NCBI RefSeq assembly: GCF_000621525.1
Contig: NZ_JHYC01000001.1
Coordinates: 48,101 to 112,100, forward strand
DNA length: 64,000 nucleotides
Direction of reading: 5' to 3'
Source of the DNA: Legionella fairfieldensis ATCC 49588
GTDB taxonomy: Bacteria > Pseudomonadota > Gammaproteobacteria > Legionellales > Legionellaceae
In this document: in pieces, positions 10,174 to 19,653 of the stretch
How the letters are laid out: each line of letters starts with the position of its first letter
Position numbering within the stretch: position 1 is the first letter of the stretch
Notes under the pieces: model-generated
Database searches by the model: none
Told to the model about the DNA's origin: nothing
The model's input: only the letters and a program-made list of their open reading frames with translations
Program-made: the position numbers and the translations under genes

Positions 10174-10605
10174 TTATGAGCGCACCCAAACCTGAGTACG
10201 GCCTAACACCGAAAAACCGACATAACCGCGTACATAAAGTTTTTGCCCTTTTAACGTCATTTTTGCGCGATAGACTTTTCCGCTTTTTGGATCAAGAATA
10301 TGGCCTCCTTCCCACTCGCCATTTCCTTTATCTTTCAAGCCCCATATAATACGCAAACCCTTAACCGGTTTTCCTTTAAAATTTCCCGGGCATTTTGCAC
10401 AAACACCTACATCGCCTGGCTGAGGGTAAACATCCACAACAGTCCCGGTCAGGGTATTACCCGCAACATTCAGCCGAATTACCGCTCTCTTTTTTCCTGT
10501 TTGATCATCAATAGCCGTCCAGTTACCTGCCGGCGATTGCGCTAAAATAGCAGGAGCAAATAAAGCGGCAAACACAAACGTCATCAACACTTTCCATAGT
10601 CTCAT
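10174..10605 (-). CDS. exported DUF2147 protein
   Basis: A 143-residue protein with a signal peptide (cleavage likely after AILA, residue 22). The mature part matches DUF2147: it begins with GNWTAIDDQTGKKRAVIRL and continues with a conserved C-x-x-C (VCAKCPG) and a C-terminal YVRGYVGFSVLGRTQVW segment. Members are small periplasmic or outer-membrane-associated beta-rich proteins of unknown function. AAGGAGAAAC precedes the ATG, a strong start. The gene is monocistronic, bounded by its own terminator. Confidence 0.9.
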   Translation of the reverse strand: MRLWKVLMTFVFAALFAPAILAQSPAGNWTAIDDQTGKKRAVIRLNVAGNTLTGTVVDVYPQPGDVGVCAKCPGNFKGKPVKGLRIIWGLKDKGNGEWEGGHILDPKSGKVYRAKMTLKGQKLYVRGYVGFSVLGRTQVWVRS

Positions 10606-10672
10606 AAGTTTCTCCTTGAATTTTCTTTAAGAAGGATAGGCTATCATTTAATCGATTGCAATTACTTCCTTT

Positions 10673-13600
10673 CTACTCAGTGAGAGGCATAAAAAATTGT
10701 TCTACATCATTAGCGGTCAGGGTCATGGTACCCGTTGCATTATCAGATAGAATTCCCTCAAATAATTGTCGCTTTTTCGCTTGCATGGATAATATTGCCT
10801 CTTCGACGGTCCCTGATGTGATTAATTTATAAACAAAAACAGGATTCTCTTGTCCAATACGATGGCTTCTGTCTGTAGCTTGTTCTTCAACTGCCGGGTT
10901 CCACCAGGGATCGTAATGAATCACGGTATCAGCGCGTGTTAAATTTAATCCGGTTCCTCCAGCTTTTAAACTGATTAAAAAAATGGGTGCTTTTCCTTCC
11001 TGAAAAGAATGAACTAATGCTTGCCTGTTTTGCGTCTGGCCGGTTAATTTTAAATAAAGGTAATTACGTTTGATTAACTCTTCTTCTATCAAACGTAACA
11101 TTGAAGTAAACTGCGAGAATATCAGAACTCGTCGCCCCTCTTCCATCAAATTATCCAGTAGCTCCATCAGTGTATCCAGTTTGACAGAAGTACCCTGTGC
11201 AATTTCTGCTCCAGGTACAGTTAATAACCGTGGATCACAGCAAACCTGCCTTAATTTAAGCAATGCGTCAAGAAGAACGATATGACTTTTACCCATACCC
11301 TGCTTTGCAATGGCTTCCCGGACTTTTTTCTCCATACTCATGCGTATAGCTTCGTATAAATCTCGTTGGCTGCCAGCCAATTCTACCGTTCGTATCATCT
11401 CAGTTTTTGCAGGTAATTCACTCATCACCTGATTTTTGCTACGGCGCAGCATAAACGGTTGCACTCGTTTAGCCAGTAAGGTTTTGCGTTCCATATCACC
11501 TGATTTTTCAATAGGAGTCCTGAAAAACTGCCTGAACTGTCTGAGATCTCCTAATAAACCAGGCATCAAAAAATGAAATAAAGACCAAAGCTCACCCAAA
11601 TCATTTTCCAGCGGTGTTCCCGACAAACATAATCGGTGAGTCGCTTTAATCTGTTGAATAATCTGTGTTGTTTTAGTGCGTGCGTTTTTTATTGATTGGG
11701 CTTCATCAAGAATTAAATAATAGAATAAATAATCGACAAAACGGGTTTTATCCCGCTGAATAAGGCCATAAGTGGAAATAATTAAATCGTAATTATCGAA
11801 ACTGTCTTCATGGCGTTCAGCACCATGAAATATCAGAATTTTCAACGCAGGAGTAAATCGTTTGGCCTCTTCAAACCAATTACCTATGAGGCTCGTCGGG
11901 GCAATAATCAAACTGGCTTTAGTCAGACGACCCTGCTCTTTTTCTACTTGTAAATGGGCCAGAGTCTGGACAGTTTTACCTAATCCCATGTCATCAGCTA
12001 AAATCCCGCCAAAGTGGTTTAACCGCAAAAACTGCAACCAGTTCAAACCTTGATGCTGATAATCCCGTAAGGTAGTCTTTAATCCTTGCGGAATTTCAAC
12101 AGCAGGAAGTCTGTTAAGCGTCACTAATTGCTGTAACTGGGAACGTAATGCTTCACTACCCTGCCAGCGTGCGGAAATGCATGCCATTGCCTGTTCTGTT
12201 TCTTGCATCAACACGAGCTGATAACGTTCTATCTGCAAAGACTGGTTCTCTTTAATATGACGAACCCCATATTGTAAAAGAAAACGCATCAGCGGCTTGA
12301 TTCGCCCCAAAGTAATGTTTAAAAATTTACCATCAGGCAAAGGTAATTTGACACGCTCCTCATCGGATAAACTATCAAGATTTTTACTATCAAGCTGGCC
12401 AATAAGTGTGGCAACCAAAGGCACAATACTGACTTGTTTGCCTTCCACTAAAATACCTAATTGATAAGAAAAAAAATCATTGCCAGCATCATCAATTTCA
12501 GAAAACCAATCCAGCTCGTCCGCGTCAATCAATTCTTCATAAACAGGATGAACAAACTCAACTCGCCACTGTTTACTCTTCAATAAAGGAATCACCTGAC
12601 TGTATAAATGCGGCAAATCATCGCTATTTTTATAGCGTTTTAACAGGAGTAGTTCCTCCCCATTATCAATAAATAATTTTTCATAGGGTTTAAGGCTGCG
12701 GCAAGGAAGAATTTGTTTTAATTCCTTGAAGATTTTCTTTTCATACTCCAGATCGCGAGGAACTTCCAGTAAACTATCGTTTCTTTCGCTAAAAAGACTT
12801 GGAGAAGTCTCTTTTATACTAATTACCTTACCGTCGTAATCAAACAACAACTCAACTATAAAAAGAAAATCATTGGAAGAAAAATACTCTTCAATTTCAA
12901 TGGCATCAAAAATAATTACCGGTTGAGGCTTGATGACTTGTATTTCTCTTTTTTCATACATTTTAGGCGGTGGTAATTTTCGATCAACTTCTGCCAGTTT
13001 TTCACTCACTAATGAGACTTGTTCTAACGCGACGGAAGGCAGATTTAATAAGGTTTTTAACTGATTCATCGAGTAGGAACTGATTAAAAGGCCCAGGCAA
13101 TTAGCTTCGTTATCGTAATACCAGGCTTTATCCAAAAACAGAGGGCTAACGTTTTTTTTCGCGCACACGAATGTCAGAGATTGACTGCCATCCAGATTGA
13201 GTTGCCATTTCATCCGGACATTCAGCGCCCGCCCCAATATCAGACCTGTTTCATCGGTATTTGCCAGGTAAGCTCTGCCTGTGGCAAGAATTTTTTCCAG
13301 TAAATCGCTGTTGCGAGTCTCTAAACAATCAAACCAATCTGATTTAAGTAAAAAAGCCGCAATAATTTCTTCATCAGAAGGAGCAAAATACTGTTTGCGA
13401 CTTTCTGTGATTGTATGAAAAAAAATCTTCTTGCCTAACCCTCCTTTTTTAAGGCATTTTGCCAAAGCAAATCTCACGATGACGCGGTGCCCGTAGTCAC
13501 TCAAGTGAGGCTCCAGTAAATAAGTGATCACATGCGTAGGACTGATTGCCTTTTTCTCAAGATCTTTTTCGTATAATGATGTTGTCCATTCCTGGAGAGG

Positions 13601-13912
13601 AACATCAGACTCACTGGATGAGGTTCCAGCATGAATATCATTTTCTCTGGCCTGCAACGCAAACAGGCTCGCTGCTGCATGCTTGCAGTTAAAACTATAA
13701 GTGCAGGAACATTGAGCAGCCTGGGCAGGCCATGATTTTAAATCCATATGAACATTATAAATTTGCCCGGAACGCCCTTTAACACGTGCTTTAAGGAGAC
13801 CATCGCTCAAACGAAAATTTAATACATGGCCTTTTTGTTGATATTCTTTACCGTGCCTTAATACGGTAGGTAAAAAAATATCGGTAATTCGTGAAAATGC
13901 CTCTTTTAGCAT
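10673..13912 (-). CDS. SWIM-finger SNF2-family DNA-dependent ATPase
   Basis: A 1079-residue superfamily 2 ATPase. The N-terminus has a SWIM zinc finger with C68, C70, C76 and H78 (CxC-x5-CxH). A long middle region (about 100-600) has the acidic character usual in bacterial SNF2 proteins. The motor follows: Walker A DDMGLGKT at about 641-648, the DEAQ box at about 735, and helicase C-terminal motifs including LSLKAGGTGLNLTRAD and the DRSHRIGQ motif near the end. These proteins translocate on double-stranded DNA and may remodel nucleoprotein or RNA polymerase complexes; the precise bacterial role is not settled. It appears monocistronic and ends close to the DUF2147 start. Confidence 0.92.
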   Translation of the reverse strand: MLKEAFSRITDIFLPTVLRHGKEYQQKGHVLNFRLSDGLLKARVKGRSGQIYNVHMDLKSWPAQAAQCSCTYSFNCKHAAASLFALQARENDIHAGTSSSESDVPLQEWTTSLYEKDLEKKAISPTHVITYLLEPHLSDYGHRVIVRFALAKCLKKGGLGKKIFFHTITESRKQYFAPSDEEIIAAFLLKSDWFDCLETRNSDLLEKILATGRAYLANTDETGLILGRALNVRMKWQLNLDGSQSLTFVCAKKNVSPLFLDKAWYYDNEANCLGLLISSYSMNQLKTLLNLPSVALEQVSLVSEKLAEVDRKLPPPKMYEKREIQVIKPQPVIIFDAIEIEEYFSSNDFLFIVELLFDYDGKVISIKETSPSLFSERNDSLLEVPRDLEYEKKIFKELKQILPCRSLKPYEKLFIDNGEELLLLKRYKNSDDLPHLYSQVIPLLKSKQWRVEFVHPVYEELIDADELDWFSEIDDAGNDFFSYQLGILVEGKQVSIVPLVATLIGQLDSKNLDSLSDEERVKLPLPDGKFLNITLGRIKPLMRFLLQYGVRHIKENQSLQIERYQLVLMQETEQAMACISARWQGSEALRSQLQQLVTLNRLPAVEIPQGLKTTLRDYQHQGLNWLQFLRLNHFGGILADDMGLGKTVQTLAHLQVEKEQGRLTKASLIIAPTSLIGNWFEEAKRFTPALKILIFHGAERHEDSFDNYDLIISTYGLIQRDKTRFVDYLFYYLILDEAQSIKNARTKTTQIIQQIKATHRLCLSGTPLENDLGELWSLFHFLMPGLLGDLRQFRQFFRTPIEKSGDMERKTLLAKRVQPFMLRRSKNQVMSELPAKTEMIRTVELAGSQRDLYEAIRMSMEKKVREAIAKQGMGKSHIVLLDALLKLRQVCCDPRLLTVPGAEIAQGTSVKLDTLMELLDNLMEEGRRVLIFSQFTSMLRLIEEELIKRNYLYLKLTGQTQNRQALVHSFQEGKAPIFLISLKAGGTGLNLTRADTVIHYDPWWNPAVEEQATDRSHRIGQENPVFVYKLITSGTVEEAILSMQAKKRQLFEGILSDNATGTMTLTANDVEQFFMPLTE

Positions 13913-13991
13913 GAATCTACAACCTGTTTTTAAAATTAATCAGAGATGCCCCTGATTTAAAGTTTCGTCAGGAACCAAAAGCAATAAGCAG

Positions 13992-14089
13992 AGAGACGTC
14001 TCTATTATAACTAAATATTAAGGCAGGGAATACAGAACATGTTTATTCCTCTCTGGAAACGTGTTCTCCTGATAAAGTTATCAAGAACA
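13992..14089. promoter_or_regulatory. two inverted repeats in the nadE-SNF2 divergent gap
   Basis: The 273-base gap between the divergent SNF2 gene and nadE holds a perfect 12-base palindrome AGAGACGTCTCT (13992-14003). It also holds a bulged hairpin (14062-14089) with arms TGTTCT-cc-TGATAA and TTATCAAGAACA. Either could be an operator or, for the second, a leader structure ahead of nadE. No clear sigma-70 hexamers were identified. Confidence 0.35.
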
Positions 14090-14185
14090 GTATGTGAAAT
14101 ATATCTCCTGGCCATAACGCCCGTTAAATTTAGGTTTAATTGTTATAGAATGAAGAATTCTTAATTCAAATAAGTGTAAATCATC

Positions 14186-15784
14186 ATGCAGCAACCTCTC
14201 GCTATACTTATGGCACAAATTAATCCTGTAGTAGGAGCCATTGAAGCCAATGCAGAAAAAATAGTATCCATTATTCAACGTGAGCAACAACGCCATGAAC
14301 TTATTCTTTTCCCGGAACTGGTTCTCACGGGTTATCCTCCTGAAGATTTGTTATTTCGTAAAGCATTATATGATCGGGTAGAAAATGCCTTGCAGAAGAT
14401 AAAAGAAAGCACGGAAGATTGTTATGTCATCGTAGGGCATCCCTGTTTTGAAAAGGGAAATTGTTTTAATGCTGCCTCTGTTATTCATCGTGGAAAACAA
14501 ATCGCTGTTTATCGCAAACAAAAATTACCTAATTACGGCGTTTTTGATGAATACCGTTATTTTAAACCGGGTCCTGCCGAGACTTGCATCCTCGACATTA
14601 AAGGATACCGATTGGGGCTTTGTATTTGCGAAGATGTCTGGCAAACAGGCCCCGTAGAACAAATAGCCAACGCGGGTGCAGAGGTCATGCTTTGCATTAA
14701 TGCCTCTCCTTTTGATTATGACAAGCCGAATCAGCGTCTGCAATTGCTAAAAACCCATGCCCGCCATGGAATGGCGGTTATCTACGTTAATCAATTTGGC
14801 GGCCAGGATGAATTAGTCTTTGATGGACAATCCTTTGCGCTGAATAATCAGGGTACGCTTTGTGCTCAAGCCCCTGCTTTTCGTGAACAGTTACAAACAG
14901 TAATACTGGAGGGGGATCAGTTAACTTCTGAACTGGCACCTCTACTTGACTCCGAACAGTTACTTTATGAAGCGCTGGTTTGTGGTACACGTGATTATAT
15001 CGAAAAAAACGGTTTTCCCGGTGTCTTAATTGGCTTATCGGGCGGGATTGATTCCGCGCTTACTTTAGCTATTGCAGCGGACGCCCTGGGACCTTCTCGC
15101 GTGCATGCTGTCATGATGCCATCCCGTTACACTGCAGAGATAAGCCTTCTTGATGCCCAAGAACAATTAGCCAAACTGGGTATAAAAAACACCTTGCTTT
15201 CTATTGAACCAGCCTTTAACGCGCTTCTTGAAACACTGGCGCCTTCTTTTAAAAATTTGAAGCCAGATACCACAGAAGAAAATTTACAGGCCCGCATCCG
15301 GGGAATGTTACTCATGGCTTTATCCAACAAGACAGGCCAGATGGTACTGACTACCTCCAATAAAAGTGAAACAGCCGTCGGTTATACTACCTTATACGGT
15401 GATATGGCTGGAGGATTCGCCGTATTAAAAGACGTATTGAAAACACAAGTTTACGCGCTGGCCCGCTATCGTAATCGTCTGACACCCGTTATTCCAGAGC
15501 GCGTGCTGACCCGCCCTCCCTCTGCTGAACTGGCAGAAAATCAAACTGATCAGGATACCTTGCCTGACTATGATGTCCTGGACGCTATTATTAAAGAATA
15601 TATGGAAAACAATCAAGACTCCTCTGATATTATTCAAAAAGGTTATTGTCCTGACGATGTCAATCAGGTTATTCGTTTAATAAAACGCAACGAATACAAA
15701 CGCCATCAGGCGCAGCCAGGTGTCAAAATCAGTCCTTGTTCTTTTGGACGAGACTGGCGATACCCAATTACATCAGGATTTTAA
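14186..15784 (+). CDS. nadE: glutamine-dependent NAD+ synthetase
   Basis: Catalyses the last step of NAD synthesis, amidating nicotinic acid adenine dinucleotide with ammonia from glutamine. The N-terminal nitrilase domain has its full triad: E44 (FPELVLTGYP), K113 (KLPNYGVFDE) and C148 (CICEDVW). The C-terminal synthetase domain carries the ATP-pyrophosphatase P-loop SGGIDS at 285-290. The length of 532 residues fits the shorter bacterial two-domain type. The stop overlaps the last 12 bases of the convergent unknown gene, so the 3' ends are interlocked. Confidence 0.96.
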   Translation: MQQPLAILMAQINPVVGAIEANAEKIVSIIQREQQRHELILFPELVLTGYPPEDLLFRKALYDRVENALQKIKESTEDCYVIVGHPCFEKGNCFNAASVIHRGKQIAVYRKQKLPNYGVFDEYRYFKPGPAETCILDIKGYRLGLCICEDVWQTGPVEQIANAGAEVMLCINASPFDYDKPNQRLQLLKTHARHGMAVIYVNQFGGQDELVFDGQSFALNNQGTLCAQAPAFREQLQTVILEGDQLTSELAPLLDSEQLLYEALVCGTRDYIEKNGFPGVLIGLSGGIDSALTLAIAADALGPSRVHAVMMPSRYTAEISLLDAQEQLAKLGIKNTLLSIEPAFNALLETLAPSFKNLKPDTTEENLQARIRGMLLMALSNKTGQMVLTTSNKSETAVGYTTLYGDMAGGFAVLKDVLKTQVYALARYRNRLTPVIPERVLTRPPSAELAENQTDQDTLPDYDVLDAIIKEYMENNQDSSDIIQKGYCPDDVNQVIRLIKRNEYKRHQAQPGVKISPCSFGRDWRYPITSGF

Positions 15785-17362
15785 CGAAGGAGAACTATCT
15801 TGTGGTGCTATTTCAATTGGTCTGCGACTAAAAAAACCAGCTACCTCTGAATATCTGGTCATATCGAGTTTCCCTTGTAATGTTTCTGTTTTCTCGGAAG
15901 CTGGCAGCGTATTTTCTTTGCTCGGTTGAACCAATAGTAATCTTGTTGCCAGGCAATGGTCTAATGTAGAAAAATCATTCAGATTAACCGGTTTAACCGG
16001 TTTATAATCCACAAGCAGTTTAGCAAGTTGTTCTAACTGCCCTTCAGATAACGATTCGGGTTCTTCCGGCCATTGATCAAGCATTTGTTTAGCCTCTTTA
16101 CATTGTTCCCGATTTACTTCCTTGATTTCTTGTAATTTACTATCCACAAAAAAAATCTTCCATTGACCTTCCCGTTTGGTCACAATAAAAAAAGAAGGCT
16201 GTTTATAGATCACAGAATCATTTGTCTGGGGCGAAAAATCATTCACGCCTTTACACAAAACCTGTTTCTTCGGTTTTAATTGCTGATTAATGCAATCTCG
16301 AATTTGGTTTTCAACCGAATCCGAAACATTTCGAGTGTTCAATTCTTTATTGGAAACCTGTTGATTTATTATTCTTAATATATCAGATAAGGGTAATTGG
16401 TTGATGCGCAGAGGTTCGCGCCATTCATAATTTAATTCCTTTTGAGTAACAGTTCCGCTAATTAAATCACCTTCAGGGTGTATAAAGGCATATTCGAGTC
16501 CCTCACTAATCACTCTCAAGTAAAGTTTATTGTTTTCCTTTACGACATTTTTTGTCAGACATGGTTGATAATAGGGATAACTGTTTAATTGCTCAGGCGT
16601 CAAAAAATCATAGTTGGCGAGCAAGTTATGAAATTTTTTCCAGTCATCAGTATTAATTTTTTGTAAATCATCCTTCCCTTTTTGTTTTTGATATAAGACC
16701 CAATGGCCTGTTCTGGCATCAGGTTCGCGCGTTAGAAAGTAAGTACCGGTTTTACGCTGATAGCGAGGAATTTTTTTTACATCATCGCTGATGATTAGTG
16801 TTATCCTGTCTTTTTGAAATGCATTCTCTACATTGGTATAATTTTTAGCAAATTCCTGAGTTCGCTTCCTTATAGAAGCGGGTGAGAGGGATTCAGAATG
16901 TTGATTGATGATGTCTTTCTGTTGCTTTAAATTTGCCTCTTGCCACTGGAGGAAAGATATTCGATTCTTAATCTCCTGCATTACCAACGGGGATAAACGA
17001 GGAATAAATTGATATAAATCATAGTCTGTCTCTTCATCATACCCTTCAATTTCTTTAATCAAAGCGAGATATACTCTTGTATTACTTGAAGTAGACTCCC
17101 ATTTCCCCTCCTTAAAAAACCTCTCAAAAGCCTGTAAACGAATAATAAGTTGAGAGAGATCATCTTTTAAAAAATTTTTAAATTTGTTGGAATTGAGACG
17201 GGTAAACGAATAGAACCAACCCCAGAAATAAGAATCTTTCGGTGCATCATATTCCTGCTGGGCTTTTTTTACTATCCTTATTAAATGGTCTTTATCGATT
17301 GCAGCAATAAAATCCACCAGTTTGGTCGCAAACTCTGTTAAATTATCATAGATTCTGGTCAT
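15773..17362 (-). CDS. unknown 529-residue protein with SH2-like internal repeats, effector candidate
   Basis: No family was recognised with certainty. The N-terminal 190 residues look helical and charged. Residues 206-240 read GTYFLTRE, then GHWVLYQ, then a helix (WKKFHNLL), the order of an SH2 domain with its FLVR arginine at R212. Residues 389-430 repeat the layout in weaker form (FFIVTKR, GQWKIFF, IKEVN, then a helix), and residues 279-300 may be a third copy. SH2 domains of bacterial origin are known from Legionella, so the resemblance deserves attention, but it rests on my reading only. No signal peptide or membrane segment is visible. The start has AAGGA very near the ATG. The 3' end overlaps nadE by 12 bases. 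Confidence 0.75.
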   Translation of the reverse strand: MTRIYDNLTEFATKLVDFIAAIDKDHLIRIVKKAQQEYDAPKDSYFWGWFYSFTRLNSNKFKNFLKDDLSQLIIRLQAFERFFKEGKWESTSSNTRVYLALIKEIEGYDEETDYDLYQFIPRLSPLVMQEIKNRISFLQWQEANLKQQKDIINQHSESLSPASIRKRTQEFAKNYTNVENAFQKDRITLIISDDVKKIPRYQRKTGTYFLTREPDARTGHWVLYQKQKGKDDLQKINTDDWKKFHNLLANYDFLTPEQLNSYPYYQPCLTKNVVKENNKLYLRVISEGLEYAFIHPEGDLISGTVTQKELNYEWREPLRINQLPLSDILRIINQQVSNKELNTRNVSDSVENQIRDCINQQLKPKKQVLCKGVNDFSPQTNDSVIYKQPSFFIVTKREGQWKIFFVDSKLQEIKEVNREQCKEAKQMLDQWPEEPESLSEGQLEQLAKLLVDYKPVKPVNLNDFSTLDHCLATRLLLVQPSKENTLPASEKTETLQGKLDMTRYSEVAGFFSRRPIEIAPQDSSPSLKS

Positions 17363-17519
17363 ATCCTTACTCTCTAATCCTGAATGATCCCTCTTTCCAT
17401 CTTAGTCTATGATTGGCGTAATACAAGCATAATCGTTTTAATTGAAAAAAGCTGCTTGCAAAATAAAAGCAAATCGCTAACATTGAATTGCTTTAAAATA
17501 ATAAATAAGAAGGGATGTC

Positions 17520-18185
17520 ATGAGAATTGCATTTTTTTCCGCCACGTTGCTGGCTTCAGGACTGGCTTTAGCAGCTACACCCATTGATGGCTGGTATTCA
17601 AGTGTATTTGGCGGTTATACCTACTTGCCTAATAACATTAAAAAAATCTATTACGGCAACTTCTTTGATCGAGTCTCTTATGATGGAGGTTACCACGGAG
17701 GGGCGCGCTTTGGCTTCCAGAGTAACCCGATGCGCTATGAAGCTGAATTCACCTACCTTAAAGCCGATGTCCATTCCTTTGAAAGGAATAAATTTTTTGG
17801 TTGGCAACGATTTAAAGAACGACGAGCTGGCGGACAGGCTAATGCGGCTCTGGGAATGGGTAATATTTATTACGATTTTCCTGAAATAGTTCCCTGCATT
17901 GTTCCCTACCTGGGTGTAGGTATAGGATATGGATGGATTGATGCCAACTTAAAAAGCTATCGCTATTACAGACGTCCTGGAATACGACTGTTTAAAGGTT
18001 CGGATAGCACATTTGCTTATCAGGGGACCGCTGGCCTCACCTTTAATTTTTCTGAAAGTTACGCCATTAATCTTGCCTATCGTTATGTGGGCACCACCCA
18101 TCTTGATCATCTGGGTAAAGTTTTTCAAGGTAACCTTGGAAGTATAGGTGTAGTTTACCGTTTCAATGAATACTATTATAAATAA
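17520..18185 (+). CDS. outer-membrane beta-barrel protein (first of a tandem pair)
   Basis: A 221-residue protein with a signal peptide cleaved after LALA (residue 19). The mature protein starts ATPIDGWYSSVFGGY and shows alternating hydrophobic/aromatic strands ending in SIGVVYRFNEYYYK, consistent with a small 8-stranded barrel of the OmpA/OmpW-like superfamily. AAGGG 5 bases before the ATG gives a good start. The next gene follows after 9 bases and starts its mature part the same way, so the two are probably paralogues in one operon with rpe and slt. Function unknown; the cargo or partner cannot be inferred. Confidence 0.85.
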   Translation: MRIAFFSATLLASGLALAATPIDGWYSSVFGGYTYLPNNIKKIYYGNFFDRVSYDGGYHGGARFGFQSNPMRYEAEFTYLKADVHSFERNKFFGWQRFKERRAGGQANAALGMGNIYYDFPEIVPCIVPYLGVGIGYGWIDANLKSYRYYRRPGIRLFKGSDSTFAYQGTAGLTFNFSESYAINLAYRYVGTTHLDHLGKVFQGNLGSIGVVYRFNEYYYK

Positions 18186-18194
18186 GGGTAGCTA

Positions 18195-18992
18195 ATGAAA
18201 TATTCTACTAAATGTGCCCTGACAGGCCTGTTATTGAGTAGTTGTTCCGTATTTGCAGCAACGCCGGCGGAAGGCTGGTATGCCGGATTAATGGGAGGCG
18301 CCAGTTTTTCATCCAGTCTAAGATTTCAAATTAACGATCCCTCGTATGTACTGGATGCTGCCTTGGATAATCCTGTTATAGTTGGCCAGCCTTTTTTCCC
18401 CACATTTATTACCCCTGGATTTAATCCTTTTCTTTCCTCGTTGCTCCTGGTTCCCGCTCGTTTCAAACACGGAATTGGTGGCGATTTTGGCGGACAATTG
18501 GGTTATCGTATTTGTAATTTCCGTATTGAAGGAGAATTACTCTTTAATTACGCACCTTTTTCTCGTCTCAATGTAGGTGGTGTAATCATCAGAAAACATG
18601 TGACACCCACCATTCCTATTCATTTAAATGGACATACTACTGTAGGTGCAGGGCTTATTAATGCCTTTTATGATTTTTATGATGAAGAAAATGACCCCAC
18701 CTGGGTTCCTTATATCGGATTGGGCGGCGGTTATGCTGTCATGCATAATACTATCACGTTAACTGTTCCCTATTTATTTACCACCGCAGTAAGCCAGGAA
18801 ATCAGGGGAAGTAAAAACGCGCCTGTCGGACAGGCAATTCTTGGCGTTGCCTATTATTACTCCGATTCTCTTGCCTTAGGGCTTGACTATCGATATCTGA
18901 CTACCAAGTCGATAACTTTTAATGGATTTAGTGCACGCCTGGAAGCTCATAGCGTAAACTTTAATTTCAATTACTGGTTTGAAGACGTTTAA
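18195..18992 (+). CDS. outer-membrane beta-barrel protein (second of a tandem pair)
   Basis: A 265-residue protein with a signal peptide ending VFA, followed by ATPAEGWYAGLMGGASF. It shares the ATPxxGWYxxxxGG opening with the preceding gene. Aromatic-rich alternating strands continue to a C-terminal FNFNYWFEDV. AGGGTAGCTA lies just before the ATG. It is longer than its neighbour, mainly through an insertion of hydrophobic and proline-rich residues around 40-85 that could form a surface loop. It sits 9 bases before rpe and is probably cotranscribed with it. A barrel is inferred from pattern and signal peptide, not from a named family. Confidence 0.85.
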   Translation: MKYSTKCALTGLLLSSCSVFAATPAEGWYAGLMGGASFSSSLRFQINDPSYVLDAALDNPVIVGQPFFPTFITPGFNPFLSSLLLVPARFKHGIGGDFGGQLGYRICNFRIEGELLFNYAPFSRLNVGGVIIRKHVTPTIPIHLNGHTTVGAGLINAFYDFYDEENDPTWVPYIGLGGGYAVMHNTITLTVPYLFTTAVSQEIRGSKNAPVGQAILGVAYYYSDSLALGLDYRYLTTKSITFNGFSARLEAHSVNFNFNYWFEDV

Positions 18993-19001
18993 GGCTTACT
19001 G

Positions 19002-19649
19002 ATGAGTTTTCTTATCGCACCTTCTTTACTTTCAGCGGATATGACTCGCATTGGTGACGAAGTTTCTGACGTAATCAATGCGGGTGCTGATATGATTCAT
19101 TTTGATGTTATGGATAATCATTATGTGCCTAATCTTACATTTGGCCCTTCTCTTTGCCAGGCGTTGCATAAACGTTTTTCAGAACTGATCATTGATGTTC
19201 ATTTAATGGCTCAACCTGTGGATGAATTAATTATGCAATTTGCAAAAGCAGGAGCCAGGCGGATTAGTATTCATCCTGACGCAACGATTCATCTTGACCG
19301 CAGTCTCCATCTCATCCGTCAACAGGGCTGTGAAGCGGGTCTGGTACTAAATCCCGCCACACTGCCTGATTGTCTGAGCTGGTGTATTCATCGACTTGAT
19401 TTTGTTCTGGTAATGCTGGTTAATCCGGGCTTTGGTGGACAGAGCCTGATACCGGAAATAATTAATAAAATAAGCTGGTTAAAACAAAAATATCCTGCCC
19501 TGCCTATCTGTGTGGACGGTGGTGTTACTATTGAAAACATTGCCAGCCTGGCTCATGCCGGCGCTTCTCAATTTGTTACAGGTTCTGCGCTATTTTCCAG
19601 TGATGATTATGCTCAGACAATTTCGACCATGCGCCAAAGGCTGATTTAA
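19002..19649 (+). CDS. rpe: ribulose-phosphate 3-epimerase
   Basis: TIM-barrel enzyme of the pentose phosphate pathway that interconverts ribulose-5-phosphate and xylulose-5-phosphate. The family signatures are present: SLLSADMTRIGDE at the N-terminus, the metal-binding FDVMDNHYVPN and DVHLMA, the LVMLVNPGFGGQ loop, and CVDGGVTIEN. The length of 215 residues is slightly short but complete. It is flanked at 9 and 4 bases by the barrel gene and slt, indicating an operon; the link between rpe and envelope genes is positional only. Confidence 0.96.
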   Translation: MSFLIAPSLLSADMTRIGDEVSDVINAGADMIHFDVMDNHYVPNLTFGPSLCQALHKRFSELIIDVHLMAQPVDELIMQFAKAGARRISIHPDATIHLDRSLHLIRQQGCEAGLVLNPATLPDCLSWCIHRLDFVLVMLVNPGFGGQSLIPEIINKISWLKQKYPALPICVDGGVTIENIASLAHAGASQFVTGSALFSSDDYAQTISTMRQRLI

Positions 19650-19653
19650 AACG

